A DNA stretch of 64,000 bases from Boesenbergia rotunda (Eukaryota > Streptophyta > Magnoliopsida > Zingiberales > Zingiberaceae), in NCBI GenBank assembly GCA_024364735.1, contig JAGFNQ010010006.1:1-64000 (forward strand), in the 5' to 3' direction. The notes beneath the pieces are model-generated. The model was not told the origin of the DNA, did no database searches, and worked only from the letters and a program-made list of their open reading frames with translations. The position numbers and the translations under genes are program-made. Shown piece after piece: positions 22,597 through 33,361 of this stretch. Positions within the stretch are counted from its first letter, which is position 1. Each line of letters starts with the position of its first letter.

Positions 22597-24301
22597 TGTT
22601 GGTGCAGGAAGCACCAGATCGAACCTTGTTTTGATATTGGCAAAGGATTCAAAGTTAAGGGTTATTTGTGATCTAACGTTGTTCACTGAGTGTGCAGAAA
22701 AATCCCTAGCGAAGGACTGCTAGGCACCTGGCGAAGGACTGCCAGTATCAAAGCCCTAGCAAGGGACTGCTAGGCACCTGGCGAAGGACTGCCAGTATCC
22801 AAGCCCTAGCGAAGGACTGTTAGGCACCTGGCCAAGGACTGCCAGCATCCAAGCCCTAGCGAAGGACTGCTAGGCAACTGGCGAAGGACTGCCAGCATCC
22901 AAGACCTAGCGAAGGACTGCTAGGCTCCAGACGAAGGACTACCAGAATGGACAAAGCCCTAGCAAAGGAATGCTAGGCACTGGCGAAGGGCTGCCAGAAG
23001 TAAAGACCTAGCGAAGGGCTGCTAGGCACCAAGCGAAAGGCAGCTTGGTACCTCAAGCCCTAGCGAAGGAATGCTAGGCACTGGCGAAGGACTGCCAGAT
23101 AGGAAAAGCCCTAGCAAAGGGCTGCTAGGCTCTGGCGAAGGACTGCCAGAATGGACAAGCCCTAGCGAAGGAATGCTAGGCACTGGCGAAGGGCTGCCAG
23201 AAGAAAAGACCTAGCGAAGGGCTGCTAGGCACCAAGCGAAGGGAAGCTTGGCAACTCAAGACCTGGCGAAGGACTGCCGGGCAAAAGTCCAACTGGAGGA
23301 TCCGGTTGGCATCAGGTAAACTGTCCCGAGAGGAGTAGGTGAGGACGCGTTCCCCTAGAGGGAACATTAGGCGTCGGTTCGACCTAGGGCTCCATTTTGG
23401 AGACCCAAAGTCAGAACCAAGACAGCCAAGGCTGTGTAAAATTAACTTATTAATTGCTGTTTTGGACTAACCCTGGATGCAGGACCGAAGGACTGTGTTT
23501 CTGCAGCTCAGAGAGCCTCAAAGGAGTGAGGCAGTAGCTGAGCAGGGCGCCCCGGATGTTTCGGGCGCCCCAGAGTCAACCCAAAGTCAGCAGAGCAAGT
23601 AAACGCCCCGACAGCAGCACATTTGGGGGTGCCCCGGATGTTTCGGGCGCCCCGCGCGCGTCGGACGCCCCGTGAGTCGCGGGCGCCCACTGTGCCACGC
23701 CACTGGCAGCTGCAGAAGCTCACCCTCGCGAAGAAGATGAATCCTTGACCGGTCAACCCGGGCGCCCCGCGCGCGTCGGGCGCCCCAGTCAAAGGTGATC
23801 CCGAAGAAGCAGAGATCAGCCTTGACCAGAGGGCTCGCCGGATCGAAAGCCACGTGGGGGGCGCCCCGAGCATCCCGGGCGCCCCCAGCCCTATATAAAG
23901 GACCCTCGACCCTCTTCTTCAAGAATCAATAACTGCGACTTTCATACGCTCTTCTGCTTCCACAACACGCTCCAGAAATCTTCCATCTCGAGCTCTGACG
24001 ACGTCCTGCTGCTCCAATACTCCGATCTACACCGGACGTCGGTAACGAAATATTCATTTAAGTTTACGAAGCTAATTCTGTAATACTTGTGATTGTAAAC
24101 TTTCTCGAACGTATAGAATTGCCCGCAGAAAACGGTCAACGACCGTGGGCCTTGGAGTAGGAGTCGACACAGGCTCCGAACCAAGTAAAATGACCGTGTT
24201 AGCATTTCTCTTGTGTCTTATTTCCGCTGCGCACTTACTCTTTTTAAATCCGAACGATTTGCGACATTCACCCCCCCTCTCTCGCATTTCTCGATCCAAC
24301 A
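22597..24301 (+). mobile_element. Solo LTR, GC-rich Sirevirus-like family, TSD ATTTT
   Basis: Runs from TGTTGGTGCAGG to TCGATCCAACA (1705 bp), with ATTTT immediately before (22592-22596) and after (24302-24306). Features in order are a hairpin minisatellite at about 22690-23285 (CCTAGCGAAGGACTGCTAGG alternating with CTGGCGAAGGACTGCCAG), a GGAGCCC/GGGCTCC segment, GGGCGCCCC arrays at 23540-23890, a TATATAAAGG box near 23893, AACGACCGTGGGCCTTGG and a CATTCACCCCCCCTCTC tract near the end, as in Sirevirus-type Copia LTRs. No internal region is present, so it is a product of LTR-LTR recombination. It splits a B array. Confidence 0.93.
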
Positions 24302-24959
24302 ATTTTTAACAAAACTATAGGTCTAGTTTAGTTCCATCAGTGGGTTTTGCTCAAAACCCACTGATGGACCTCCCATATCTGGATTTCTGAAACCCCCAGC
24401 TAAAAAGTTATTGTTGAGGTTGGAGAAAGTATTTTAGTTGTCCATAACCTAAAATTTTTATTTTTTCCAAAGTTATAGGTCTAGTTTAGTTTCATCGGTG
24501 GGTTTTGCTCAAAACCCACTGATGGACCTCCCATATCTGGATTTCTGAAACCCCCAGCTAAAAAGTTAGGGATGAGGTTGGAGAAAGTATTTTAGGTGTC
24601 CATAACCTCAAATTTTTATTTTTTTCAAAGCTATAGGACTAGTTTAGTTCCATCAGTGGGTTTTGCTCAAAACCCACTGATGGACCTCCCATATCTGGAT
24701 TTCTGAAAACTCCATATGCATAGAGAGGTTAGACGTAGGAGATGATGTTTTAGGTGTCCAACCATCTATATATTAGATATCACCAATCAAATAGGAGTAG
24801 TTTAGAAATATCAGTGAGTATTGTCCAAAACCCACTGATGGACCTCCCATATCTGGATTTCTGAAAATTCTATATGAATAGAGAGGTCAGAGGTAGGAGA
24901 TGATGTTTTAGGTGTCCAATCATCTATATACTAGATATCACCAATGCAATAGGTGTCCA
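24302..24959. repeat. B3 remainder and C3' monomers
   Basis: About 2.4 reverse B monomers continue in register after the solo LTR. Inverted C monomers follow to about 24960. Confidence 0.85.
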
Positions 24960-25480
24960 ACCATTTCAGGCCCAATGACCCTAAAAGGCCTAATGTGTGA
25001 TTTCTTCGCGGTTATTCATTATTACATTTTAACACCTCGGAGAAGTCCAAATAAACAATGGATAGCAAATTTAAACTCCTTGTAACCTCAGAAATCCATA
25101 GAAATTGAAATTTTTACAATCGGAGCTCTCTAGGTCAATCAGTGACCTTTTAGGGCCATTGGGGCTGAAATGGAAACATTTCAGCCCCACGTTGGGCCTG
25201 AAATGATTCCATTTCAGGCACAATGCGGGCCTGAAATGGAATCATTTCAGGCCCAACGTGGGGCTGAAATGTTTCCATTTCAGCCTCAATGAACCTAAAA
25301 GGCCACTAATTGATCTAGAGAACTCCGATTGTAAAAATTTCAGTTCCTGTGGATTTCTGAGGTTACAAGGAGTTTAAATTTGTTATCCATTATTTATTTG
25401 GACTTCTCCGAGGTGTTAAAATGTAATAATGAAGAACCGCGAAGAAATCACACATTAGGCCTTTTAGGGTCATTGGGCCT
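24960..25480. repeat. A module 4, centre of the second palindrome
   Basis: The shortest A block. The units on either side (C-B-C-A-C-B) read outwards from it as mirror images to about 18.8 kb and 29.8 kb once the solo LTR is discounted. Confidence 0.8.
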
Positions 25481-27519
25481 CAAATGGTTGGACACCTATT
25501 GCATTGGTGATATCTAATATATAGATGTTTGGACACCTAAAACATCATCTCCTACCTCTGACCTCTCTATTCATATAGAATTTTCAGAAATCCAGATATG
25601 GGAGGTCCATCAGTGGGTTTTGGACAATACTCACTGATATTTCTAAACTACTCCTATTTGATTGGTGATATCTAATATATAGATGGTTGGACACCTGAAA
25701 CATCATCTCCTACCTCTAACCTCTCTATTCATATGGAGTTTTCAGAAATCCAGATATGGGAGGTCCATTAGTGGGTTTTGAGCAAAACCCACTGATGGAA
25801 CTAAACTAGACCTATAGCTTTGAAAAAAATAAAAATTTGAGGTTATGGACACCTAAAATACTTTCTCCAACCTCATCCCTAACATTTTAGCTGGGGGTTT
25901 CAGAAATCCAGATATGGGAGGTCCATCAGTGGGTTTTGAGCAAAACCCACCGATGAAACTAAACTAGACCTATAACTTTAGAAAAAATAAAAATTTTAGG
26001 TTATGGACACCTAAAATACTTTCTCCAACCTCAACAATAACTTTTTAGCTGGGGGTTTCAGAAATCCAGATATGGGAGGTCCATCAGTGGGTTTTGAGCA
26101 AAACCCACTGATGGAACTAAACTAGATCTATAGTTTTGGAAAAAATAAAATTTGAGGTTATGGACACCTAAAATACTTTCTCCAACCTCATCCCTAACTT
26201 TTTAGCTGGGAGTTTCAGAAATCAAGATATGCAGTGGGTTTTGAGCAAAACCCACTGATGGAACTAAACTAGACCTATAGCTTTGGAAAAAATAAAAATT
26301 TGAGGTTATGGACACCTAAAATACTTTCTCCAACCTCAACAATAACTTTTTAGCTGGGGGTTTCAGAAATCCAGATATGGGAGGTCCATCAGTGGGTTTT
26401 GAGCAAAACCCACTGATGGAACTAAACTAGACCTATAGCTTTGAAAAAAATAAAAATTTGAGGTTATGGACACCTAAAATACTTTCTCCAACCTCATCCC
26501 TAACTTTTTAGCTGGGGGTTTCAGAAATCCAGATATGGGAGGTCCATCAGTGGGTTTTTAGCAAAACCCAATGATGGAACTAAACTAGACCTATAGCTTT
26601 GGAAAAAATAAAAATTTTAGGTTATGGACACCTAAAATACTTTCTCCAACCTCAACAATAACTTTTTAGCTGGGGGTTTCAGAAATCCAGATATGGGAGG
26701 TCCATTAGTGGGTTTTGAGCAAAACCCACTGATGGAACTAAACTAGACCTATAGCTTTGGAAAAAATAAAAATTTGAGGTTATGGACACCTAAAATACTT
26801 TCTCCAACCTCATCCCTAACTTTTTAGCTGGGGGTTTCAGAAATCCAGATATGGGAGGTCCATCAGTGGGTTTTGAGCAAAACCCACTGATGGAACTAAA
26901 CTAGACCTATAGCTTTGGAAAAAATAAAAATTTGAGGTTATGGACACCTAAAATACTTTCTCCAACCTCATCCCTAACTTTTTAGCTGGGGGTTTCAGAA
27001 ATCCAGATATGGGAGGTCCATTAGTGTGTTTTGAGCAAAATCCACTGATGAAACTAAACTAGACCTCTAGCTTTGGATAAAATAAAAATTTTAGGTTATG
27101 GACAGCTAAAATACTTTCTCCAACCTCAACAATAACGTTTTAGCTGGGGGTTTCAGAAATCTAGATATGGGAGGTCCATCAGTGGGTTTTGAGCAAAACC
27201 CACTGATGGAACTAAACTAGACCTATAGCTTTCAAAACCGACTGATGGACCTCCCATATCTGGATTTCTGAAAACTCCATATGAATAGAGAGGGTAGAGG
27301 TAGGAGATGATGTTTTAGGTGTCTAAACATCTATATATTAGATATCATCAATCAAATAGGAGTAGTTTAGAAATATCAGTGAGTTTTGACCAAAACACAC
27401 TGATGGACCTCCCATATCTGGATTTCTGAAAATTCCATATGAATAGAGAGGTCAGAGGTAGGAGATGATGTTTTAGGTGTCCAAACATCTATATATTAGA
27501 TATCACCATTGCAATAGGT
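25481..27519. repeat. C4-B4-C4' block: forward array
   Basis: Forward B array of about nine monomers. It has the same order of monomer variants as B1, including the shortened monomer near 26230 and the GGACAGCTAAAATAC / AACGTTTTAG variant near 27100. It is therefore a segmental copy of 13736-15775, not independent tandem growth. Confidence 0.88.
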
Positions 27520-28515
27520 GTCCAACCATTTCAGGCCCAATGACCCTAAAAGGCATAATGTGTGATTTCTTCTTGGTTCTTCATTATTACATTTTAACAC
27601 CTCGGAGAATACCAAATAAATAATGGATAGCAAATTTGTACTCCTTGTAACCTCAGAAATCCACTGGAACTGAAATTTTTACAATCGGAGTTCTGTAGGT
27701 CAATCAGTGGATTTTGACACATTAGGCCTTTTAGGGTCATTGGGCCTGAAATGGAACCATTTCAGGCCCTAAACCCAACGTGGGCCTGAAATGTTTCCAT
27801 TTCAGGCCCAACGTGTCCATTTCAGCCCTAATATTAAAGATCTTTTTTTTATTCTTTGTTATTACATTTTAACACCTCGGAGAAGTCCAAATAAATAATG
27901 GATAGCAAATTTAAACTCCTTGTAACCTCAAAATCCACAGGAACTGAAATTTTTATAATCGGAGCTCTCTAGGTCAATCAGTGGCCTTTTAGGATCATTG
28001 GGGCTGAAATGGAAACATTTCAGCCCCACGTTGGGCCTGAAATGATTCCATTTCATGCCCACGTTGGGCCTGAAATGGAATCATTTCAGGCCCAACGTGG
28101 GGCTGAAATGTTTCCATTTCAGGTCCAACGTGCCCAATATTAAGAGTCTTTTTTCGATTCTTTGTTATTACATTTTAACACCTCGGAGAAGTCCAAATAA
28201 ACAATGGATAGCAAATTTGAACTCCTTGTAACCTCAGAAATCCATAAAAACTGAAATTTTTACAATCGGAGCCCTCTAGGTCAATCAGTGACCTTTTAGG
28301 GTCATTGGGGCTGAAATGGAAACATTTAAGACCCGCATCGGGCCTAAAATGATTCCATTTCGGAAAAAATTTCAGTTTCTGTGGATTTCTGATGTTACAA
28401 GGAGTTCAAATTTGTTATCCATTGTTTATTTGGTCTTCTCCGAGGTGTTAAAATGTAATAATGAAGAACCGCGAAGAAATAACACATTAGGCCTTTTAGG
28501 GTCATTGGGCCTGAA
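27520..28515. repeat. A module 5
   Basis: Homologous to A module 2 in order and orientation, with a local deletion near 28360 where the hairpin spacer is lost. Confidence 0.85.
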
Positions 28516-30079
28516 ATGGTTGGACACCTATTGCATTGGTGATATCTAATATATAGATGTTTGGACACCTAAAACATCATCTCCTACCTCTGACCTCTCT
28601 ATTCATATGGAATTTTCAGAAATCCAGATATGGGAGGTCCATTAGTGTGTTTTGGTCAAAACTCACTGATATTTCTAAACTACTCCTATTTGTTTGGTGA
28701 TATCTAATATATAGATGTTTGGACACCTAAAACATCATCTCCTACCTCTACCCTCTCTATTCATATCGAGTTTTTAGAAATCCAGATATAGGAGGTCCAT
28801 CAGTCGGTTTTGAAAGCTATAGGTCTAGTTTAGTTCCATCAGTGGGTTTTGCTCAAAACCCACTGATGGACCTCCCATATCTGGATTTCTGAAACCCCCA
28901 GCTAAAAAGTTAGGGATGAGGTTGGAGAAAGTATTTTAGGTGTCCATAACCTCAAATTTTTATTTTTTTCAAAGCTATAGGTCTAGTTTAGTTCCATCAG
29001 TGGGTTTTGCTCAAAACCCACTGATGGACCTCCCATATCTGGATTTCTGAAACCCCCAGCTAAAAAGTTAGGGATGAGGTTGGAGAAAGTATTTTAGGTG
29101 TCCATAACCTCAAATTTTTATTTTTTTCAAAGTTATAGGTCTAGTTTAGTTCCATCAGTGGGTTTTGCTCAAAACCCACTGATGGACCTCCCATATCTGG
29201 ATTTCTGAAACCCCCAGCTAAAAAGTTATTGTTGAGGTTGGAGAAAGTATTTTAGGTGTCCATAAACTCAAATTTTTATTTTTTCCAAAGCTATAGGTCT
29301 AGTTTAGTTCCATCAGTGGGTTTTGCTCAAAACCCACTGCATATCTTGATTTCTGAAACTCCCAGCTAAAAAGTTAGGGATGAGGTTGGAGAAAGTATTT
29401 TAGGTGTCCATAACCTCAAATTTTATTTTTTCCAAAACTATAGGTCTAGTTTAGTTCCATCAGTGGGTTTTGCTCAAAACCCACTGATGGACCTCCCATA
29501 TCTGGATTTCTGAAACCCCCAGCTAAAAAGTTATTGTTGAGGTTGGAGAAAGTATTTTAGGTGTCCATAGCCTAAAATTTTTATTTTTTCCAAAGCTATA
29601 GGTCTAGTTTAGTTCCATCAGTGGGTTTTGCTCAAAACCCACTGATGGACCTCCCATATCTGGATTTCTGAAACCCCCAGCTAAAAGGTTAGGGATGAGG
29701 TTGGAGAAAGTATTTTAGGTGTCCATAACCTCAAATTTTTATTTTTTTCAAAGCTATAGGTCTAGATTAGTTCCATCAGTGGTTTTTTCTCAAAACCCAC
29801 TGATGGACCTCCCATATCTGGATTTCTGAAAACTCCATATGAATAGAGAGGTTAGAGGTAGGAGATGATGTTTTAGGTGTCCAACCATCTATATATTAGA
29901 TATCACCAATCAAATAGGAGTAGTTTAGAAATATCAGTTAGTTTTGACCAAAACCCACTGATGGACTTCCCATATCTGGATTTCTGAAAATTCTATATGA
30001 ATAGAGAGGTCAGAGGTAGGAGATGATGTTTTAGGTGTCCAAACATCTATATATTAGATATCACCAATGCAATAGGTGT
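28516..30079. repeat. C5-B5-C5' block: reverse array
   Basis: About six reverse B monomers at 28810-29815, flanked by C monomers. Successive starts of the CTATAGGTCTAG motif are spaced 158 bp apart (28817, 28975, 29133, 29291). Confidence 0.88.
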
Positions 30080-30830
30080 CCAACCATTTCAGGCCCAATG
30101 ACCCTAAAAGGCCTAATGTGTGATTTCTTCGCGGTTCTTCATTATTACATTTTAACACCTCGGAGAAGTCCAAATAAACAGTGGATAGCAAATTTGAACT
30201 CCTTGTAACCTCAGAAATCCACAGGAACTGAAATTTTTACAATCGGAGCTCTCTAGGTCAATCAGTGGCCTTTTAGGGCCATTGGGGCTTAAATGTTTCC
30301 ATTTCAGCCCCAATGGCCCTAAAAGGTCACTGATTAACCTAGAGAACTTCGATTGTAAAAATTTCAGTTCCTGTGGATTTCTGAGGTTATAAGGTGTTCA
30401 AATTTGCTATCCATTATTTATTTGGACTTCTCCGAGGTGTTAAAATGTAATAACAAAGAATCAAAAAAAGACTTTTAATATTAGGCACGTTGGGCCTGAA
30501 ATGGAAACATTTCAGCCCCATGTTGGGCCTGAAATGATTCCATTTCAGGCCCACGTTGGGCTGAAATGTTTCCATTTCAGCCTCAATGACCCTAAAAGGC
30601 CACTCATTGACCTAGAAAGCTACGATTGTTAAAATTTCAGTTCCTGTGGATTTCTGAGGTTACAAGTAGTTCAAATTTGCGTTCAATTGTTTATTTGGAC
30701 TTCTCCGAGGTGTTAAAATGTAATAACAAAGAATCGAAAAAAGACTCTTAATATTGGGCACGTTGGGCCTGAAATGGAAACATTTCATCCCCACGTTGGG
30801 CCTGAAACGGAACCATTTCAGGCCCAACGT
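30080..30830. repeat. A module 6
   Basis: Last A block. It runs without a break into the right TIR and mirrors the inner continuation of the left TIR at 12911 onward. Confidence 0.85.
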
Positions 30831-31135
30831 GGTCTGATATGTTCTTTTAGTTTTAATTTAACAAAAATATTTTAATTAATTTCAATATTTTTTTGTTTTG
30901 AGAAAGGTTCCATAATATAAAAATCAAAATATAAAGGAACATCTCTTTATGGTCCATCTCGAAAATCGTTACTGACAAAGAGAAAGAGAAAGAGAAAGAG
31001 AAATACATGCAGTACTTGATGGTAGGGGTATAAGAGGAAGTTTACTAAAATATGTGCACCCTTTGGTAACATTGAAACCATGGTACGCCTTTTGGTAAAT
31101 ACCAATACTTAGGTACGCCCTTTGGTAAATTGCCG
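30831..31135 (-). repeat. Right terminal inverted repeat (unique outer part)
   Basis: Inverted copy of 12593-12910, ending CGCCCTTTGGTAAATTGCCG before the 9-bp duplication. Confidence 0.9.
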
Positions 31136-31144
31136 AAAATATTA
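31136..31144. repeat. 9-bp target site duplication, right copy
   Basis: AAAATATTA, identical to 12584-12592. Confidence 0.9.
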
Positions 31145-31895
31145 AATTGTCACTTAGACATTCATAGTTTATAATTTTTTTTAAACGAAGCACACAATCA
31201 TGAAATATTAAACTTCTAAATTATTCATCTTGAATATTTTTTAATTTATATTAATAATTAATAATTAATGAAAATTTTCATGAAATGAAACCTACTACAC
31301 TCTAATTTTAATAGTTAATTCCTTTGAACCGAATAACTTTAAACAAGGTCAAATTACTAAAATATTTTCCTTTCGGGTATTCATCTAATTGAATTCAAAT
31401 CAAATTCACATGACCCCAAATTAAAATTTCAAATTAATACCCAAATCAAATAGGTGAACATTTAAATATATATTCGTGATCTGTGTTTAAATTCATTCAA
31501 TTCTCAAGCTTCTGGACAAGGCTATAGGTTTTTCATCTTTTGCTCATTCAACTTATGAATATCTAAGCACGTTTTAGTGGCCTATGCTTATATGTCTTTA
31601 ATTTTTTTATATAATTCAGATATTTAAGTTTTTGACTAAACTAATGCTAAGGCGGACGGCTTTCCCCTTAAGCCCATTGGATAAATTTAGAAGTGCGAGT
31701 GGCTCCTTGCACAACCATCAACGTCTTAGATTGTTCATCCTATTAAAACAAATATCCTGCGGTATAGTGTAATTGAGATTCAAATCATAAATATTTAAAT
31801 AGTCTATCGAACGTCTTGGCTCATGTCCGTTACATGTCTTTAAAGTTCCATAAACATAAATTTTTAGATGGTCTCTGTTTACATGTCTTAACACC
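31145..31895. other. AT-rich intergenic sequence, nothing recognised
   Basis: Lies between the Mutator-like element and the first Copia LTR. No feature could be supported. Confidence 0.4.
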
Positions 31896-33361
31896 TGTTG
31901 GATGTTTGGGTCTTAAAAAATAAGACAAAATATAGTTTTTACAAAGAAAAATCGAGATATCATCAATTGATGAAAGTTAGAATTGACTTTAAAATTGAAA
32001 TCTACGTTTCGCGTAGATAAATCTAGACTATTAATTTGCTCAAAATCGATTACGGATGAATGAAAAATTAATTATTTAAAGTCAGTCCAAAATTGACAAA
32101 AAAGGAAGTAGATAGGGAATAGTCATACATCTGAAATTTCCGAAGACGTTTGCTTCCTTATATGTCTTCCTGTGTTAATGAAATTAAAAGAGAAAAACAT
32201 AGGTAGTCTCTTTTTATAGGCGAGCAGGTGCACACATTTGTGAGCCCACCACCCGCCACGCACGCAATGGACTCTTTGTTGGCGCACTTTGCACTTTGCA
32301 CGTACGCATCGTCGTGAGGAATATTGAAGAGCTTAAATTTATGCTCCAAGTGACGTGACACTCGGGTGATATGTCATATGACGTGGCAGTGCCTACGTGA
32401 AATTCGGGTGACATGTCATATGACATGACAATACCTACATGACACTCAGGTAGGAGGAAAGATGACTGGACTACTGACTGGGCGAACGAATGACAACCGT
32501 TGGATCGAAGATAAGTGTTGGATCGCAAGTGACGTGAATGGAAACCCGTCACACGTGCATGCCCGCAATGAGCTCTTAGTTGGCACACATTGCACTTCGC
32601 ACGTATGCATCGTCACGAGGAATATTGAGGAACTTAAATTTATGTTCCAGGTGACGTGACATTCGGGTGATGTGTCATATGACGTGGTAGTGCCTACATG
32701 CCATTTGGGTGGCGTGTCATATGATGACAGTGCCTCCCTGGCACTCAGGTAGGAGGAGAGATGACTGGACTGTTGACTGGGTGAATGAATGACAACCGTT
32801 GGATCTAAGATGTGTGCTGGATCGCAAGTGACGTGATCTGGAACGTTGATCGTGAAGAGTCACGATCTGATCGTTGGTGAAAAGGCTTGATCTGAAGCGT
32901 TAGATCAAATCTGGTGGCTGAGATCAAAGGAGATCTGAAGGGTTATAACCATCCAGATCTGATGGCTGAGATCAAAGGGCTATCTGAAGGGTTACAACCC
33001 TCCAGATTGAACGACCCAGATCAATCCTAAATCAAAGGTCACACCCACTCACCAAAGGGTACCTTGTCTCTTCCCTTGTATAAATAGAGTCCCCTAGATG
33101 TTGAATTTATTCATTCAATTATCTAAAAAAAATTCATTAGCTTTCATCTCATCTTATGCATCTAGAGTCTAAAAAGCTTACGAGAAGGTTCGTTGGTATC
33201 GAAATTTGTAGTGCTGCTATTTCGAGACATCGTCATTGTATCTTAGGAAACAAATTACTGCTATCTGTGAGCACCTACAACGGAGCAATATCATTTTACA
33301 GAGATAATGTTCAACACTAGTCTCGACGATATGATATCAGTTTGCATCCCCTACGGTAGCA
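31896..33361 (+). repeat. 5' LTR of decayed Copia element I
   Basis: Begins TGTTGGATGTTTGGGTC and is homologous to 39208-40142 (TGTTGGATATTTAGGTC), including AAATCTACGTTTC(G/A)CGTAGAT and ATATCAGTTTGCATCC. It is longer than the 3' copy (1466 against 935 bp) because about 300 bp are tandemly duplicated: 32308 onward and 32611 onward share GAGGAATATTGA(A/G)GA(G/A)CTTAAATTTATG. The end is placed where the two copies stop matching and is approximate to a few bases. Confidence 0.8.

Larger units (their letters stand above)
12593..31135. mobile_element. 18.5-kb non-autonomous Mutator-like foldback element
   Basis: The two termini are inverted copies: CGATAATTTATCAAAGGGCG on the left, and CGGCAATTTACCAAAGGGCG reading in from the right. 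They are flanked by a perfect 9-bp direct repeat, AAAATATTA. A 9-bp duplication is the rule for the Mutator superfamily, so this is called Mutator-like; no transposase or other credible coding sequence lies inside. The interior consists of modules: A at about 12910-13735, 15776-16800, 20110-21205, 24960-25480, 27520-28515 and 30080-30830; B arrays of a ~158-bp monomer; and C monomers, inverted at the edges of each B array. Five B blocks alternate in direction. Two later LTR insertions account for 2.4 kb. Long inverted repeats with tandem sub-repeats recall plant foldback elements described as Mutator-related. Boundaries are secure; the superfamily call rests mainly on the duplication length. 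Confidence 0.88.

Noticed and set aside
22690..23285. Array with short repeats and spacer-like gaps
   Set aside because: Repeats and gaps are both variants of the CTAGCGAAGGACTG theme. It is an LTR minisatellite.
32158..32659. Frames of 65-124 codons on both strands
   Set aside because: They are in the tandemly duplicated part of a Copia LTR and carry no domain.
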